From CAWEQW01 sp963811365 (lineage in GTDB: Bacteria > Actinomycetota > Actinomycetes > Propionibacteriales > Nocardioidaceae): a stretch of 64,000 bases of DNA. Each line of letters opens with the position of its first letter. Positions within the stretch are counted from its first letter, which is position 1. The stretch covers positions 1,054,001 to 1,118,000 of the forward strand of contig CAWEQW010000008.1 of the NCBI GenBank assembly GCA_963811365.1. Direction: 5' to 3'. Positions 56,770 to 64,000 of the stretch are shown here, one piece after another. A model generated the notes under the pieces. The model made no database searches. It saw only the letters and a list, made by a program, of their open reading frames with translations, and was not told the DNA's origin. Position numbers and translations under genes: made by a program.

Positions 56770-57589
56770 CGCGCGCCCCTCGTCCACGCCGGGCTGCCCG
56801 GCGGGCCGCACGCAGCGCCTCGTCCCCGGTACGGTGCGCGCGGCGGAACAGCGGAGGCAGGAAGAGCACCATCAGCGTGGACCAGGTGATGTGCGTGAGC
56901 AGCGGCGCCTGGAGCCCTCCGGTGGCGCGGCGCTGGTAGCCGAACAGCGTGCCCATCACCGTCGCCGCCAGGACCAGCGCAGGGTTGCGGGTGGTCGTGG
57001 TGGCGAGCGCGTACACCGCGGTGGACGCGGCGACCGGACGCTCCCGGCCGAGCGCCGAGAACAGTGCGCCGCGGAAGAACACCTCCTCGCCCGCACCGTT
57101 GACCAGCGTGGTCGTCAGGACGAGGGGGCCGCTGCCCTGCTCGGCGAAGCGCAGCACGTTGACGAGCGCGTCGTCGAGGACCGGGATCCGCCGGGCGACC
57201 AGCGCGGCGGCGTAGAAGAACCCGAAGGCGCCGACCCCGGTGCCCACCGGGGTGAGCACCGGACGCCGGATGGTCTCGTCGCGCAGCTGGATCCAGCCGA
57301 GGTGCAGCGGTCCGGAGGCCAGCCCGCCGACCGTCCACAGGCCCGCGAGTCCGAGAGAGGTGGCGTAGAACCTTCGCGAGCCGGGCTCGGCCGACAGCGA
57401 GACCCCGAGCAGCCCGGCGCCGAGCACCGAGACCGCGCCCACCACCCGGCGACGCCGACCGACCACCGACCGGGTCTCGAGGTGGTGGATCGGCACCTCG
57501 TGCGACAGCGGCATCGGCAGCCGCCCCCTCAGCCGGCCGCGCCAGCGGCCGCCCGCCGGGACGTCCTGCGGACCCGACGCCGCCGTCAC
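56753..57589 (-). CDS. CPBP-family intramembrane metalloprotease (Abi-like)
   Basis: 278 aa multi-span protein. GAGEEVFFRGALFSALG (about residues 164-180) is the EExxxR motif, then NPALVLAATVMGTLFGYQRR and LLTHITWSTLMVLF with the second His. Members process prenylated proteins or act in bacteriocin immunity. The start is the GTG overlapping the SDR stop (GTGA); an internal ATG giving MPLSHEVPIHHLETRS is an alternative. The C terminus is Arg-rich. Confidence 0.82.
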   Translation of the reverse strand: MTAASGPQDVPAGGRWRGRLRGRLPMPLSHEVPIHHLETRSVVGRRRRVVGAVSVLGAGLLGVSLSAEPGSRRFYATSLGLAGLWTVGGLASGPLHLGWIQLRDETIRRPVLTPVGTGVGAFGFFYAAALVARRIPVLDDALVNVLRFAEQGSGPLVLTTTLVNGAGEEVFFRGALFSALGRERPVAASTAVYALATTTTRNPALVLAATVMGTLFGYQRRATGGLQAPLLTHITWSTLMVLFLPPLFRRAHRTGDEALRAARRAARRGRGARGAATV

Positions 57590-58494
57590 CGGGCCGGCTC
57601 CTGTGGCCGGTGCTGCTCCCGCTCGGCGAGGGCCCGGCGGACCGCGTCGTCGTACCGCATCGGCTCGAAGGGCACCAGCGACCGGATGCTGTCGTCGTCG
57701 ACGACCACCTCGTTGCTCATCGAGTCCACCAGGGACCGGCCCGCCTGGCTGTCCACGTCGGTGACCAGGGAGAGCCACCGCGAGGAGAGCCGGGGCGAGA
57801 GCAGCGGCACCGGGACGATGGCCAGCGGCCGGGACCGGATCGCCGCGACCCGCTTGAGCATCGTGAGGTACATCAGGACCTCCGGCCCACCGATCTCGAA
57901 CACCCGACCCCGCGCCTCGGCAGGCTCCAGGACCCCGACAAGGTAGCGCACCACGTCGTCGAGGGCGATGGGCTGCGTCCGGGTCCGCACCCAGCGCGGG
58001 GTGACCATCAGCGGGAGGTGGTCGACGAGCTGGCGGGTGATCTCCCAGGAGATCCCGCCGTGCCCGACGATGATGCCGGCCCGCAGCACGGTCACCGGGA
58101 CGCCGGCGGCGCCGAGGAGTCCCTCGACCTCGCGCCGGCTCCGCAGGTGCGGGGACAGCTCGTCGGAGTCGTCGCCCAGCCCGCCGAGGTAGACGATCCG
58201 CTCCAGGCCGGCCTTGCGGGCCGCCGCCCCGAAGGCGCGGGCCGCCTCGGCGTCGAGCCGCTCGAAGTCCGGTGAGCTCAGCGAGTGGACCAGGTAGTAC
58301 GCCGCCTCGCAGCCCTCGAGCGCGGCGGGCAGCGTGTCCGCGTCGTGCACGTCGGCGCGCACCGGCGTACCCGGCCGCCCCTCGTACGTCTCGGGGTGCC
58401 GGGTCATCGCCCGCACCTCGTGACCGGCCTCCTGCAGGGCGGGGCACAGCTTGCGCCCGACGAACCCGGAGGCCCCGGCGACCAGCACCCTCAC
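57586..58494 (-). CDS. NAD(P)-binding SDR, NDUFA9/YbjT-like
   Basis: 302 aa atypical short-chain dehydrogenase. VRVLVAGASGFVGRKLCPAL is the nucleotide-binding motif; ADTLPAALEGCEAAYYLVHS, RIVYLGGLGDDSDELSPHLR and AGVPVTVLRAGIIVGHGG follow, as in NmrA/NDUFA9-type proteins. Catalytic activity is uncertain, since a YxxxK motif is not clear. GTG start overlapping the FHA stop (GTGA). Confidence 0.82.
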   Translation of the reverse strand: MRVLVAGASGFVGRKLCPALQEAGHEVRAMTRHPETYEGRPGTPVRADVHDADTLPAALEGCEAAYYLVHSLSSPDFERLDAEAARAFGAAARKAGLERIVYLGGLGDDSDELSPHLRSRREVEGLLGAAGVPVTVLRAGIIVGHGGISWEITRQLVDHLPLMVTPRWVRTRTQPIALDDVVRYLVGVLEPAEARGRVFEIGGPEVLMYLTMLKRVAAIRSRPLAIVPVPLLSPRLSSRWLSLVTDVDSQAGRSLVDSMSNEVVVDDDSIRSLVPFEPMRYDDAVRRALAEREQHRPQEPAR

Positions 58495-59399
58495 GTCGCC
58501 GCCCGGTCCCCGGCACGCGCCGCCGCATCGCTCGGGCGGGGCGGCTGTGCCCGCTGGTGGCCGAGCTCGCCACCGATGCGGCCGCCGTAGGGGCGTCCGT
58601 GGTCGGCGTACTCCTCGCGATAGTAGGACAACGTCCACTCCCCCATCTCGAGCCTGGTGCCGGTGCGCAGCAGGCGCTCCCGGACTCGTTCCCCGTTCAC
58701 CCGGCTGGCAACCGTGCGACCGAGGTGGACGAAGACGAGCTCGTCGTCGGCGTCGCGGCGTACGACGGCCTGCAGACCGTCGAGCCCGCGCAGCACGATG
58801 TCGCAGACCGGGTCGCTGCCGATCGTCGTCACCTCGCGGGCGAGGTGGAACACGGGCTGGGTGTCACCGGGCCAGGGAGCGGGTCCGGGGGCGCCGATGA
58901 GGCGGGGGTCGCCGCCCCCGTCGGGGTCGTGGGTGGTGGTGGTCCGACGGGGGCGGCGCAGGAAGGTCGGTGCAAGCGGAAGGAGCGTCGACGGCGGGGT
59001 CAGGGCCGTCGACGGCAGCGGTGATGCATTCCCCCGCGACCGACCGCGGGCGACGGGCAGCACTCCTCGGAGGCTGTCCACCCGCATGTGGCGTGAGCCG
59101 GTGAGCCGGCGTTGCAGCCAGGAGGACCGCGGCACGCCGAGCGTGACCAGCGGGCCGGTGTCCGACACGACGCGCACGGTGAGGCGTCGCGCGGCGAGGG
59201 AGGCGGCGAGCCCTCGCAGGAGCGGGGCGTCGGACCGTCCGGCGAAGACGGTCGGGTCGCTCACGTAGAGCTCCAGCGAGGACCCGCTGCCTCGGAGGTG
59301 ACCCCGCACGGCCGCCGGGTCCGGTCCGGGCAGGGTCACCTCGATCGTGAGGTCCGCGGTCACGCTCGTACGGGTGGCCGGGGCGGCTGAGGCAGCCAC
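58491..59399 (-). CDS. FHA-domain protein
   Basis: 302 aa. The C-terminal third is a forkhead-associated, phosphothreonine-binding domain (EVTTIGSDPVCDIVLRGLDG near residue 195, SRVNGERVRERLLRTGTRLE). The N-terminal 100 residues (DLTIEVTLPGPDPAAVRGHL, LYVSDPTVFAGRSDAPLLRG) are a separate domain I do not recognise. A Pro/Arg linker joins them. GTG start 2 bp after the preceding stop. A phospho-signalling role within the operon is inferred. Confidence 0.8.
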   Translation of the reverse strand: MAASAAPATRTSVTADLTIEVTLPGPDPAAVRGHLRGSGSSLELYVSDPTVFAGRSDAPLLRGLAASLAARRLTVRVVSDTGPLVTLGVPRSSWLQRRLTGSRHMRVDSLRGVLPVARGRSRGNASPLPSTALTPPSTLLPLAPTFLRRPRRTTTTHDPDGGGDPRLIGAPGPAPWPGDTQPVFHLAREVTTIGSDPVCDIVLRGLDGLQAVVRRDADDELVFVHLGRTVASRVNGERVRERLLRTGTRLEMGEWTLSYYREEYADHGRPYGGRIGGELGHQRAQPPRPSDAAARAGDRAAT

Positions 59400-59401
59400 G
59401 G

Positions 59402-59680
59402 TCAGGCCGCCCGTCCTCCGCCGCGGGCGGCCGCGGCGCCGCCGTTGTCGGCGTCGCTGGTGGTGACCTGGAGGGTGCCGTCGATCTTCCAGGTGGCCCG
59501 CGGCGCGGAGGCGCCGGTGTCGCGCGGCACCTCGACGGTCATGTCGACGAACCGGTAGTTGATCGCGGCGTGCCGGCCGGTCAGGAACGACCACATCTCG
59601 CGGCCGAGGTCGGTCCAGTCGACGACCTCCTGTCCGTCGTGCGCGCCGGCGGTGCCGTTCGGGTGGATGTCGGTGCTCAT
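59402..59680 (-). CDS. Hypothetical protein (92 aa), first gene of operon
   Basis: MSTDIHPNGTAGAHDGQEVV, then DLGREMWSFLTGRHAAINYR and a Gly/Ala-rich C terminus. No family recognised. It starts the overlapping operon and has AGGGAGG upstream, so it is the promoter-proximal gene controlled by the palindrome before the divergent regulator. Confidence 0.7.
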   Translation of the reverse strand: MSTDIHPNGTAGAHDGQEVVDWTDLGREMWSFLTGRHAAINYRFVDMTVEVPRDTGASAPRATWKIDGTLQVTTSDADNGGAAAARGGGRAA

Positions 59681-59713
59681 CGGAGCCTCCCTGAGAACGA
59701 ATAAAGTTCAGCA

Positions 59714-59744
59714 TATACCTAAGCAACGTGTTTAGGTTTACCCT
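59714..59744. promoter_or_regulatory. Operator palindrome and leaderless promoter of the MerR-DICT gene
   Basis: TATACCTAA and TTAGGTTTA (8 of 9 complementary) flank 9 nt at 59714-59740 in the 70-bp divergent gap. TACCCT (59739-59744) lies 6 nt before the regulator GTG. Arm length and location fit autoregulation and control of the divergent operon by the MerR protein. Confidence 0.55.
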
Positions 59745-59750
59745 CTCACT

Positions 59751-60716
59751 GTGACCGCAAACCAGGGAACGGCGCAAGGCTCGGTCCGAGATGTCCGGGA
59801 AAGTGCCCCAGGAAGCGCACCGGAGGCTGCGGACACCGAGGCCACCGGGGACACCGGGCCCGACGGCCCGCGGGGGGCAGGACCGGCGCTGACGATCGGC
59901 GACCTCGCCCGGCGCACCGGGCTGACCCCCGCGGTGCTGCGGACCTGGGAGACCCGGTACGGCTTCCCCGTGCCGCAGCGGCTGGCGAGCGGCCACCGGC
60001 GCTACGACGAGCGCGACGTCGACCTGGTCGCGCAGGTGCTGCGTCGCCGGGACGCCGGGGTCCGCCTCGACGCAGCCGTCGCGGAGGCGGCGGCCGCCAC
60101 CGCCCGGCGGATGCCGTCGGTCTACGCCGAGCTGCGCCGCAGACACCCCCACCTCGTGCCGCAGACGATGCACAAGTCGACGCTGCTCGCGCTCACCTGG
60201 GCGATGGAGGACGAGTGCTGCGCGCGGGCCCAGAGCCCGCTGCTGTTCGGGGGCTTCCAACACGAGCGGTTCTTCCGGCGTGCCGAGCGACGCTGGACCG
60301 AGCTCAGCCGCACCGCGCAGCGCACCGTGGTGTTCGCCGCCCGCGGCTCCGGCGGGCCGGCCGTGGACGCGCCGGTGACCTGGGTGGACCTGCCGGACAG
60401 TGCGGCGCTGCGCCGGGAGTGGTTCCTGGTCTGCGACGCTCCGGACCACCCCGCGTGTCTCGCGGCCTGGGAGGTGCCGGGGCAGGACCGGGTCCCCGAC
60501 CGGGACCGTCGCTTCGAGGGGGTGTGGAGCCTGGAGCCGCTGCTGGTCCGCGAGGCCGCGCACGGCTGTGCGGAGCTCGCGGCGGCCTTCGGGGCGGCCG
60601 ACGTCCGCGACGACGTCGACCGGCTCGCACCGCCGACCGCCTCCTCAGAGGACCTGCGCCGGGCCACGAGCATGTTCTCCCGACTGGTCGGCTACGTGGA
60701 CGGCGCCCGCCGGTGA
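59751..60716 (+). CDS. MerR-family regulator with DICT sensory domain
   Basis: 321 aa. A disordered N terminus is followed by the winged helix LTIGDLARRTGLTPAVLRTW with ETRYGFPVPQRLASGHRRYD (about residues 44-85). The C-terminal 200 residues contain LALTWAMEDECCARAQSPLL, RTVVFAARGSGGPAVDAPVT and REWFLVCDAPDHPACLAAWE, the DICT domain linked to light or redox signalling in actinobacteria. No B12-binding motif is seen. GTG start with no leader. It diverges from the SDR/CPBP/FAD operon it probably controls. Confidence 0.85.
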   Translation: MTANQGTAQGSVRDVRESAPGSAPEAADTEATGDTGPDGPRGAGPALTIGDLARRTGLTPAVLRTWETRYGFPVPQRLASGHRRYDERDVDLVAQVLRRRDAGVRLDAAVAEAAAATARRMPSVYAELRRRHPHLVPQTMHKSTLLALTWAMEDECCARAQSPLLFGGFQHERFFRRAERRWTELSRTAQRTVVFAARGSGGPAVDAPVTWVDLPDSAALRREWFLVCDAPDHPACLAAWEVPGQDRVPDRDRRFEGVWSLEPLLVREAAHGCAELAAAFGAADVRDDVDRLAPPTASSEDLRRATSMFSRLVGYVDGARR

Positions 60717-60728
60717 GCCGACGGCCAG

Positions 60729-62462
60729 CTACCCCAGCGGCGTCCGACGCAGCACCCGCGCCTCCCACGGAGCGAGCTTGCCGGCGTCGAGGTCGGTCTG
60801 CTGCTCGACGTTGCCGAGCACGAGCGTCGCATCCTCGAGGCGCTCGGCCACGTCGGCGGGCACGGTCGCCGTCCGCCCCGACACGTTGGCGACCACCACC
60901 AGCTCCGCGCCGTCCCAGCACCTGGTGTACGCGTACACCTGCTCGTCGTCGGGCGCCAGCATCGTGAAGTCGCCGTGGGCGACGACGGGGTCGGTGTGGC
61001 GCAGCTCGATGAGCCGGCGGTAGTGGTGGAAGACCGAGTCGGGGTCGGCCCGGGCGGCCTCCGCGTTGACGGTCGGGTAGTTGGCGGTGACCGGCAGCCA
61101 CGGCGTACCGCTGGTGAAGCCGGCGTGCGGCCCGGCGTCCCACTGCATCGGCGTCCGGGCGTTGTCGCGGGACATCGCCCGTAGCGCGTCGAGCACCGTG
61201 CCGGGGTCGTCGCCGAGCCGCTCGGCGACCTCGATGTGGTTGACCGACTCGATGTCGACGAAGTCCTCGAACCCCGCGAACCCGGCGTTGGTCATGCCGA
61301 GCTCCTCGCCCTGGTAGACGTACGGCGTCCCGCGGTGCAGGTGCAGCAGCGTGCCGAGCAGCTTGGCCGAGCGGACCCGGTGCGCGCCGTCGTCACCGAA
61401 CCGCGAGACCACCCGGGGCTGGTCGTGGTTGTTCCAGTACAGGCTGTTCCAGCCGCGCTCGGCCAGCCCGACCTGCCAGCGTCCCAGGGACGCCTTGAGG
61501 TCGCGGAGGTCCAGCGGGTGGACGTCCCACTTGGTCGGCCCCTGGTCGAGCTGCATGTGCTCGAACTGGAAGACCATGTCGACCTCCGCGCGCGCGGGGT
61601 CGGTGAACAGCACGGCCTCCTCGATCGTCACCCCGGGCATCTCACCGACCGTGATGAGCTGCGCGGCCCGGCCGGCGAACACCTCGCGGTGCATCTCCGC
61701 GAGCAGCTCGTGGATCCGCGGACCGCACTGGTAGTACGGCGAACCGTCGCCGAGGCCGTCGCGGGTGGGCGCACCGTCGGGCAGGCCGGGCGCCTTGGAG
61801 ATCATGTTGATGACGTCCATCCGGAAGCCGTCGACCCCGCGGTCGAGCCACCAGCGCATCATCGCGTAGACCGCCTGCCGGACGTCCGGGTTCTCCCAGT
61901 TCAGGTCCGGCTGCCGCGGCGAGAACAGGTGCAGGTAGAACTCCTCGGTGGCCTCGTCCCACTGCCAGACGGTCCCGGAGAAGAACGACCCCCAGTTGTT
62001 CGGCCGGGACTCGGGGCTGCCGGGAGGACGACCCTCGCGAGGGGGGCGCCACCAGTACCAGTCCCGCTTGGGGCTGTCGCGCGACGAGCGCGACTCCTGG
62101 AACCACGGGTGCTCGTCGGAGGTGTGGTTGACCACGAGGTCCATGACCAGCCTCATGCCGCGCGCGTGCAGCTCCTCGACGAGCCGGTCGAGGTCGTCGA
62201 GCGTCCCGAACGTCGGGTCGACGTCCTGGTAGTCGCTGATGTCGTACCCGTTGTCGTCCTGCGGCGACGGGTACACCGGGGAGAGCCACACGACGTCGAC
62301 GCCGAGCGCACTGAGGTGGTCCAGCCGCGACACGATGCCGGGGAGGTCGCCGATCCCGTCCCCGTCGGAGTCGGCGAAGCTGCGCGGGTAGACCTGGTAG
62401 ACGACCGCGCTCCGCCACCACGGAGCGTCGGCCGTCCCCAGGTCGTGCTCGGATTCCGGCAT
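60729..62462 (-). CDS. GH13 alpha-glucosidase (oligo-1,6-glucosidase/trehalose hydrolase type)
   Basis: 577 aa. WWRSAVVYQVYPRSFADSDG, NGYDISDYQDVDPTFGTLDD and VMDLVVNHTSDEHPWFQES are GH13 landmarks; the nucleophile is in GVDGFRMDVINMISKAPG (about residue 200), the acid in LITVGEMPGVTIEEAVLF (about 255) and the third acid in YWNNHDQPRVVSRFG. It cleaves short alpha-glucosides. The ATG lies 2 bp beyond the upstream ABC ATPase stop, so the two are co-expressed. Confidence 0.9.
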   Translation of the reverse strand: MPESEHDLGTADAPWWRSAVVYQVYPRSFADSDGDGIGDLPGIVSRLDHLSALGVDVVWLSPVYPSPQDDNGYDISDYQDVDPTFGTLDDLDRLVEELHARGMRLVMDLVVNHTSDEHPWFQESRSSRDSPKRDWYWWRPPREGRPPGSPESRPNNWGSFFSGTVWQWDEATEEFYLHLFSPRQPDLNWENPDVRQAVYAMMRWWLDRGVDGFRMDVINMISKAPGLPDGAPTRDGLGDGSPYYQCGPRIHELLAEMHREVFAGRAAQLITVGEMPGVTIEEAVLFTDPARAEVDMVFQFEHMQLDQGPTKWDVHPLDLRDLKASLGRWQVGLAERGWNSLYWNNHDQPRVVSRFGDDGAHRVRSAKLLGTLLHLHRGTPYVYQGEELGMTNAGFAGFEDFVDIESVNHIEVAERLGDDPGTVLDALRAMSRDNARTPMQWDAGPHAGFTSGTPWLPVTANYPTVNAEAARADPDSVFHHYRRLIELRHTDPVVAHGDFTMLAPDDEQVYAYTRCWDGAELVVVANVSGRTATVPADVAERLEDATLVLGNVEQQTDLDAGKLAPWEARVLRRTPLG

Positions 62463-62464
62463 GC

Positions 62465-63550
<1,086 letters not shown>

Positions 63551-63644
63551 CACACACCAACTCCTCCACCGGCAGGAACGTGCCGGACGATCCGTTGTGA
63601 AGAACACGCGGGCCCGTCCCGCGCACCGTCTTCTTACCCTTTTC

Positions 63645-63660
63645 GGTGACGCACGTCACC
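63645..63660. promoter_or_regulatory. Crp/GlxR-like palindrome upstream of the MsiK-type gene
   Basis: GGTGA-N6-TCACC, which fits the TGTGA-N6-TCACA consensus at 8 of 10 positions, about 95 bp before the ABC ATPase start. Control by a cAMP-responsive regulator would fit the sugar-uptake context. It could equally be a short hairpin. Confidence 0.4.
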
Positions 63661-63724
63661 CCCGGCGACGGGCAAGTCCGCGTTTCGGACCGGTTCTGGG
63701 AGCGGGAGGGCCCTCAGGGCGCCG

Positions 63725-64000
63725 TCACGACTCCTTCGGGCCGGAGCGCCGTCCGGCCCAGGTCCAGGCGTACGCGGGGTCCTCCGCGGCCACACCCGCC
63801 TCACCGAGCTCGAGCGGCCGGAAGGTGTCCACCATGACCGCCAGCTCGTCGAAGTACTCCACGCCGAGGGAGGCCTCGACCGCGCTCGGCTGCGGACCGT
63901 GCGCGTAGCCGCCGGGATGCAGGGAGATCGAGCCGATGCCGATGCCGGAGCCCTTGCGGGCCTCGTAGTCTCCGTCGACGTAGAACATCACCTCGTCGCT
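63725..64000 (-). CDS. hmgA: Homogentisate 1,2-dioxygenase, C-terminal 91 residues (cut by window edge)
   Basis: Ring-cleaving Fe(II) enzyme of tyrosine catabolism. Only the end is visible: SDEVMFYVDGDYEARKGSGI, then SISLHPGGYAHGPQPSAVEA, containing the conserved His of the cupin metal centre, and FDELAVMVDTFRPLELGEA. The 5' part lies beyond 64000. It is separated from the MsiK-type gene by a 174-bp gap holding the Crp-like site. Confidence 0.88.
   Translation of the reverse strand, partial: SDEVMFYVDGDYEARKGSGIGIGSISLHPGGYAHGPQPSAVEASLGVEYFDELAVMVDTFRPLELGEAGVAAEDPAYAWTWAGRRSGPKES

Overview
The window comes from a high-GC actinobacterium. GTG starts are frequent, NusG and S3 carry actinobacterial-style acidic or Arg/Gly-rich tails, and the gene order tRNA-Thr, tRNA-Met, rpmG, hadA, hadB ... 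tRNA-Trp, secE, nusG, rplK, rplA ... rplJ, rplL ... rpoB, rpoC ... rpsL, rpsG, fusA, tuf ... rpsJ is a well-known actinobacterial arrangement. Protein-level resemblance (from memory, no search run) points to Nocardioidaceae, probably Nocardioides or a close relative.

Region 1 (1-35.5 kb) is the information-processing core, read almost entirely on the minus strand: the S10 operon (rpsJ to rplP, running off the left edge), the str operon (rpsL-rpsG-fusA-tuf), rpoB-rpoC, rplJ-rplL, rplK-rplA, secE-nusG, three tRNA genes, rpmG, hadA-hadB and murB. Set among these are a class III aminotransferase, trmB, a three-gene overlapping unit (NUDIX hydrolase, hydroxyacid-oxoacid transhydrogenase, FAD/Fe-S 2-hydroxyacid dehydrogenase), a DnaB-type ATPase, and an aminotransferase-adenosine deaminase pair. 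Good promoter matches lie far upstream of rpsJ, rpsL, rpoB and rplJ, leaving long leaders. The rpsJ and rpsL leaders share a 25-nt motif (24/25 identical), and part of the rpsL leader recurs before rpoB.

Region 2 (35.5-55 kb) is ordinary metabolism and housekeeping: thioesterases, a FolP2-type pteroate synthase paralogue, a luciferase-like monooxygenase with its FMN reductase behind a MarR-type palindrome, a glutathionyl-hydroquinone-reductase-like GST, DedA, an AAA ATPase plus VWA protein pair, glycogen debranching glgX, a succinate-semialdehyde dehydrogenase gene broken by about ten indels, mmuM, pgm and aroQ.

Region 3 (55-64 kb) holds a five-gene overlapping minus-strand operon (92-aa protein, FHA protein, NDUFA9-like SDR, CPBP protease, amine-oxidase/phytoene-desaturase-like FAD enzyme). 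It is divergent from a MerR-DICT regulator, and a 27-bp palindrome lies between them. A GH13 alpha-glucosidase, an MsiK-type ABC ATPase behind a Crp-like site, and the 3' end of homogentisate dioxygenase follow.

Cross-cutting observations: (i) a family of nested palindromic intergenic repeats occurs in four copies of two exact length classes (79 and 88 bp); (ii) about ten start codons have a TANNNT -10 hexamer 6-7 nt upstream, so leaderless transcripts look common; (iii) nearly all frame disruptions (FAD oxidase, nusG, gabD-like) are single G/C insertions, so consensus errors must be excluded before calling pseudogenes. No CRISPR array, prophage or insertion sequence was recognised.
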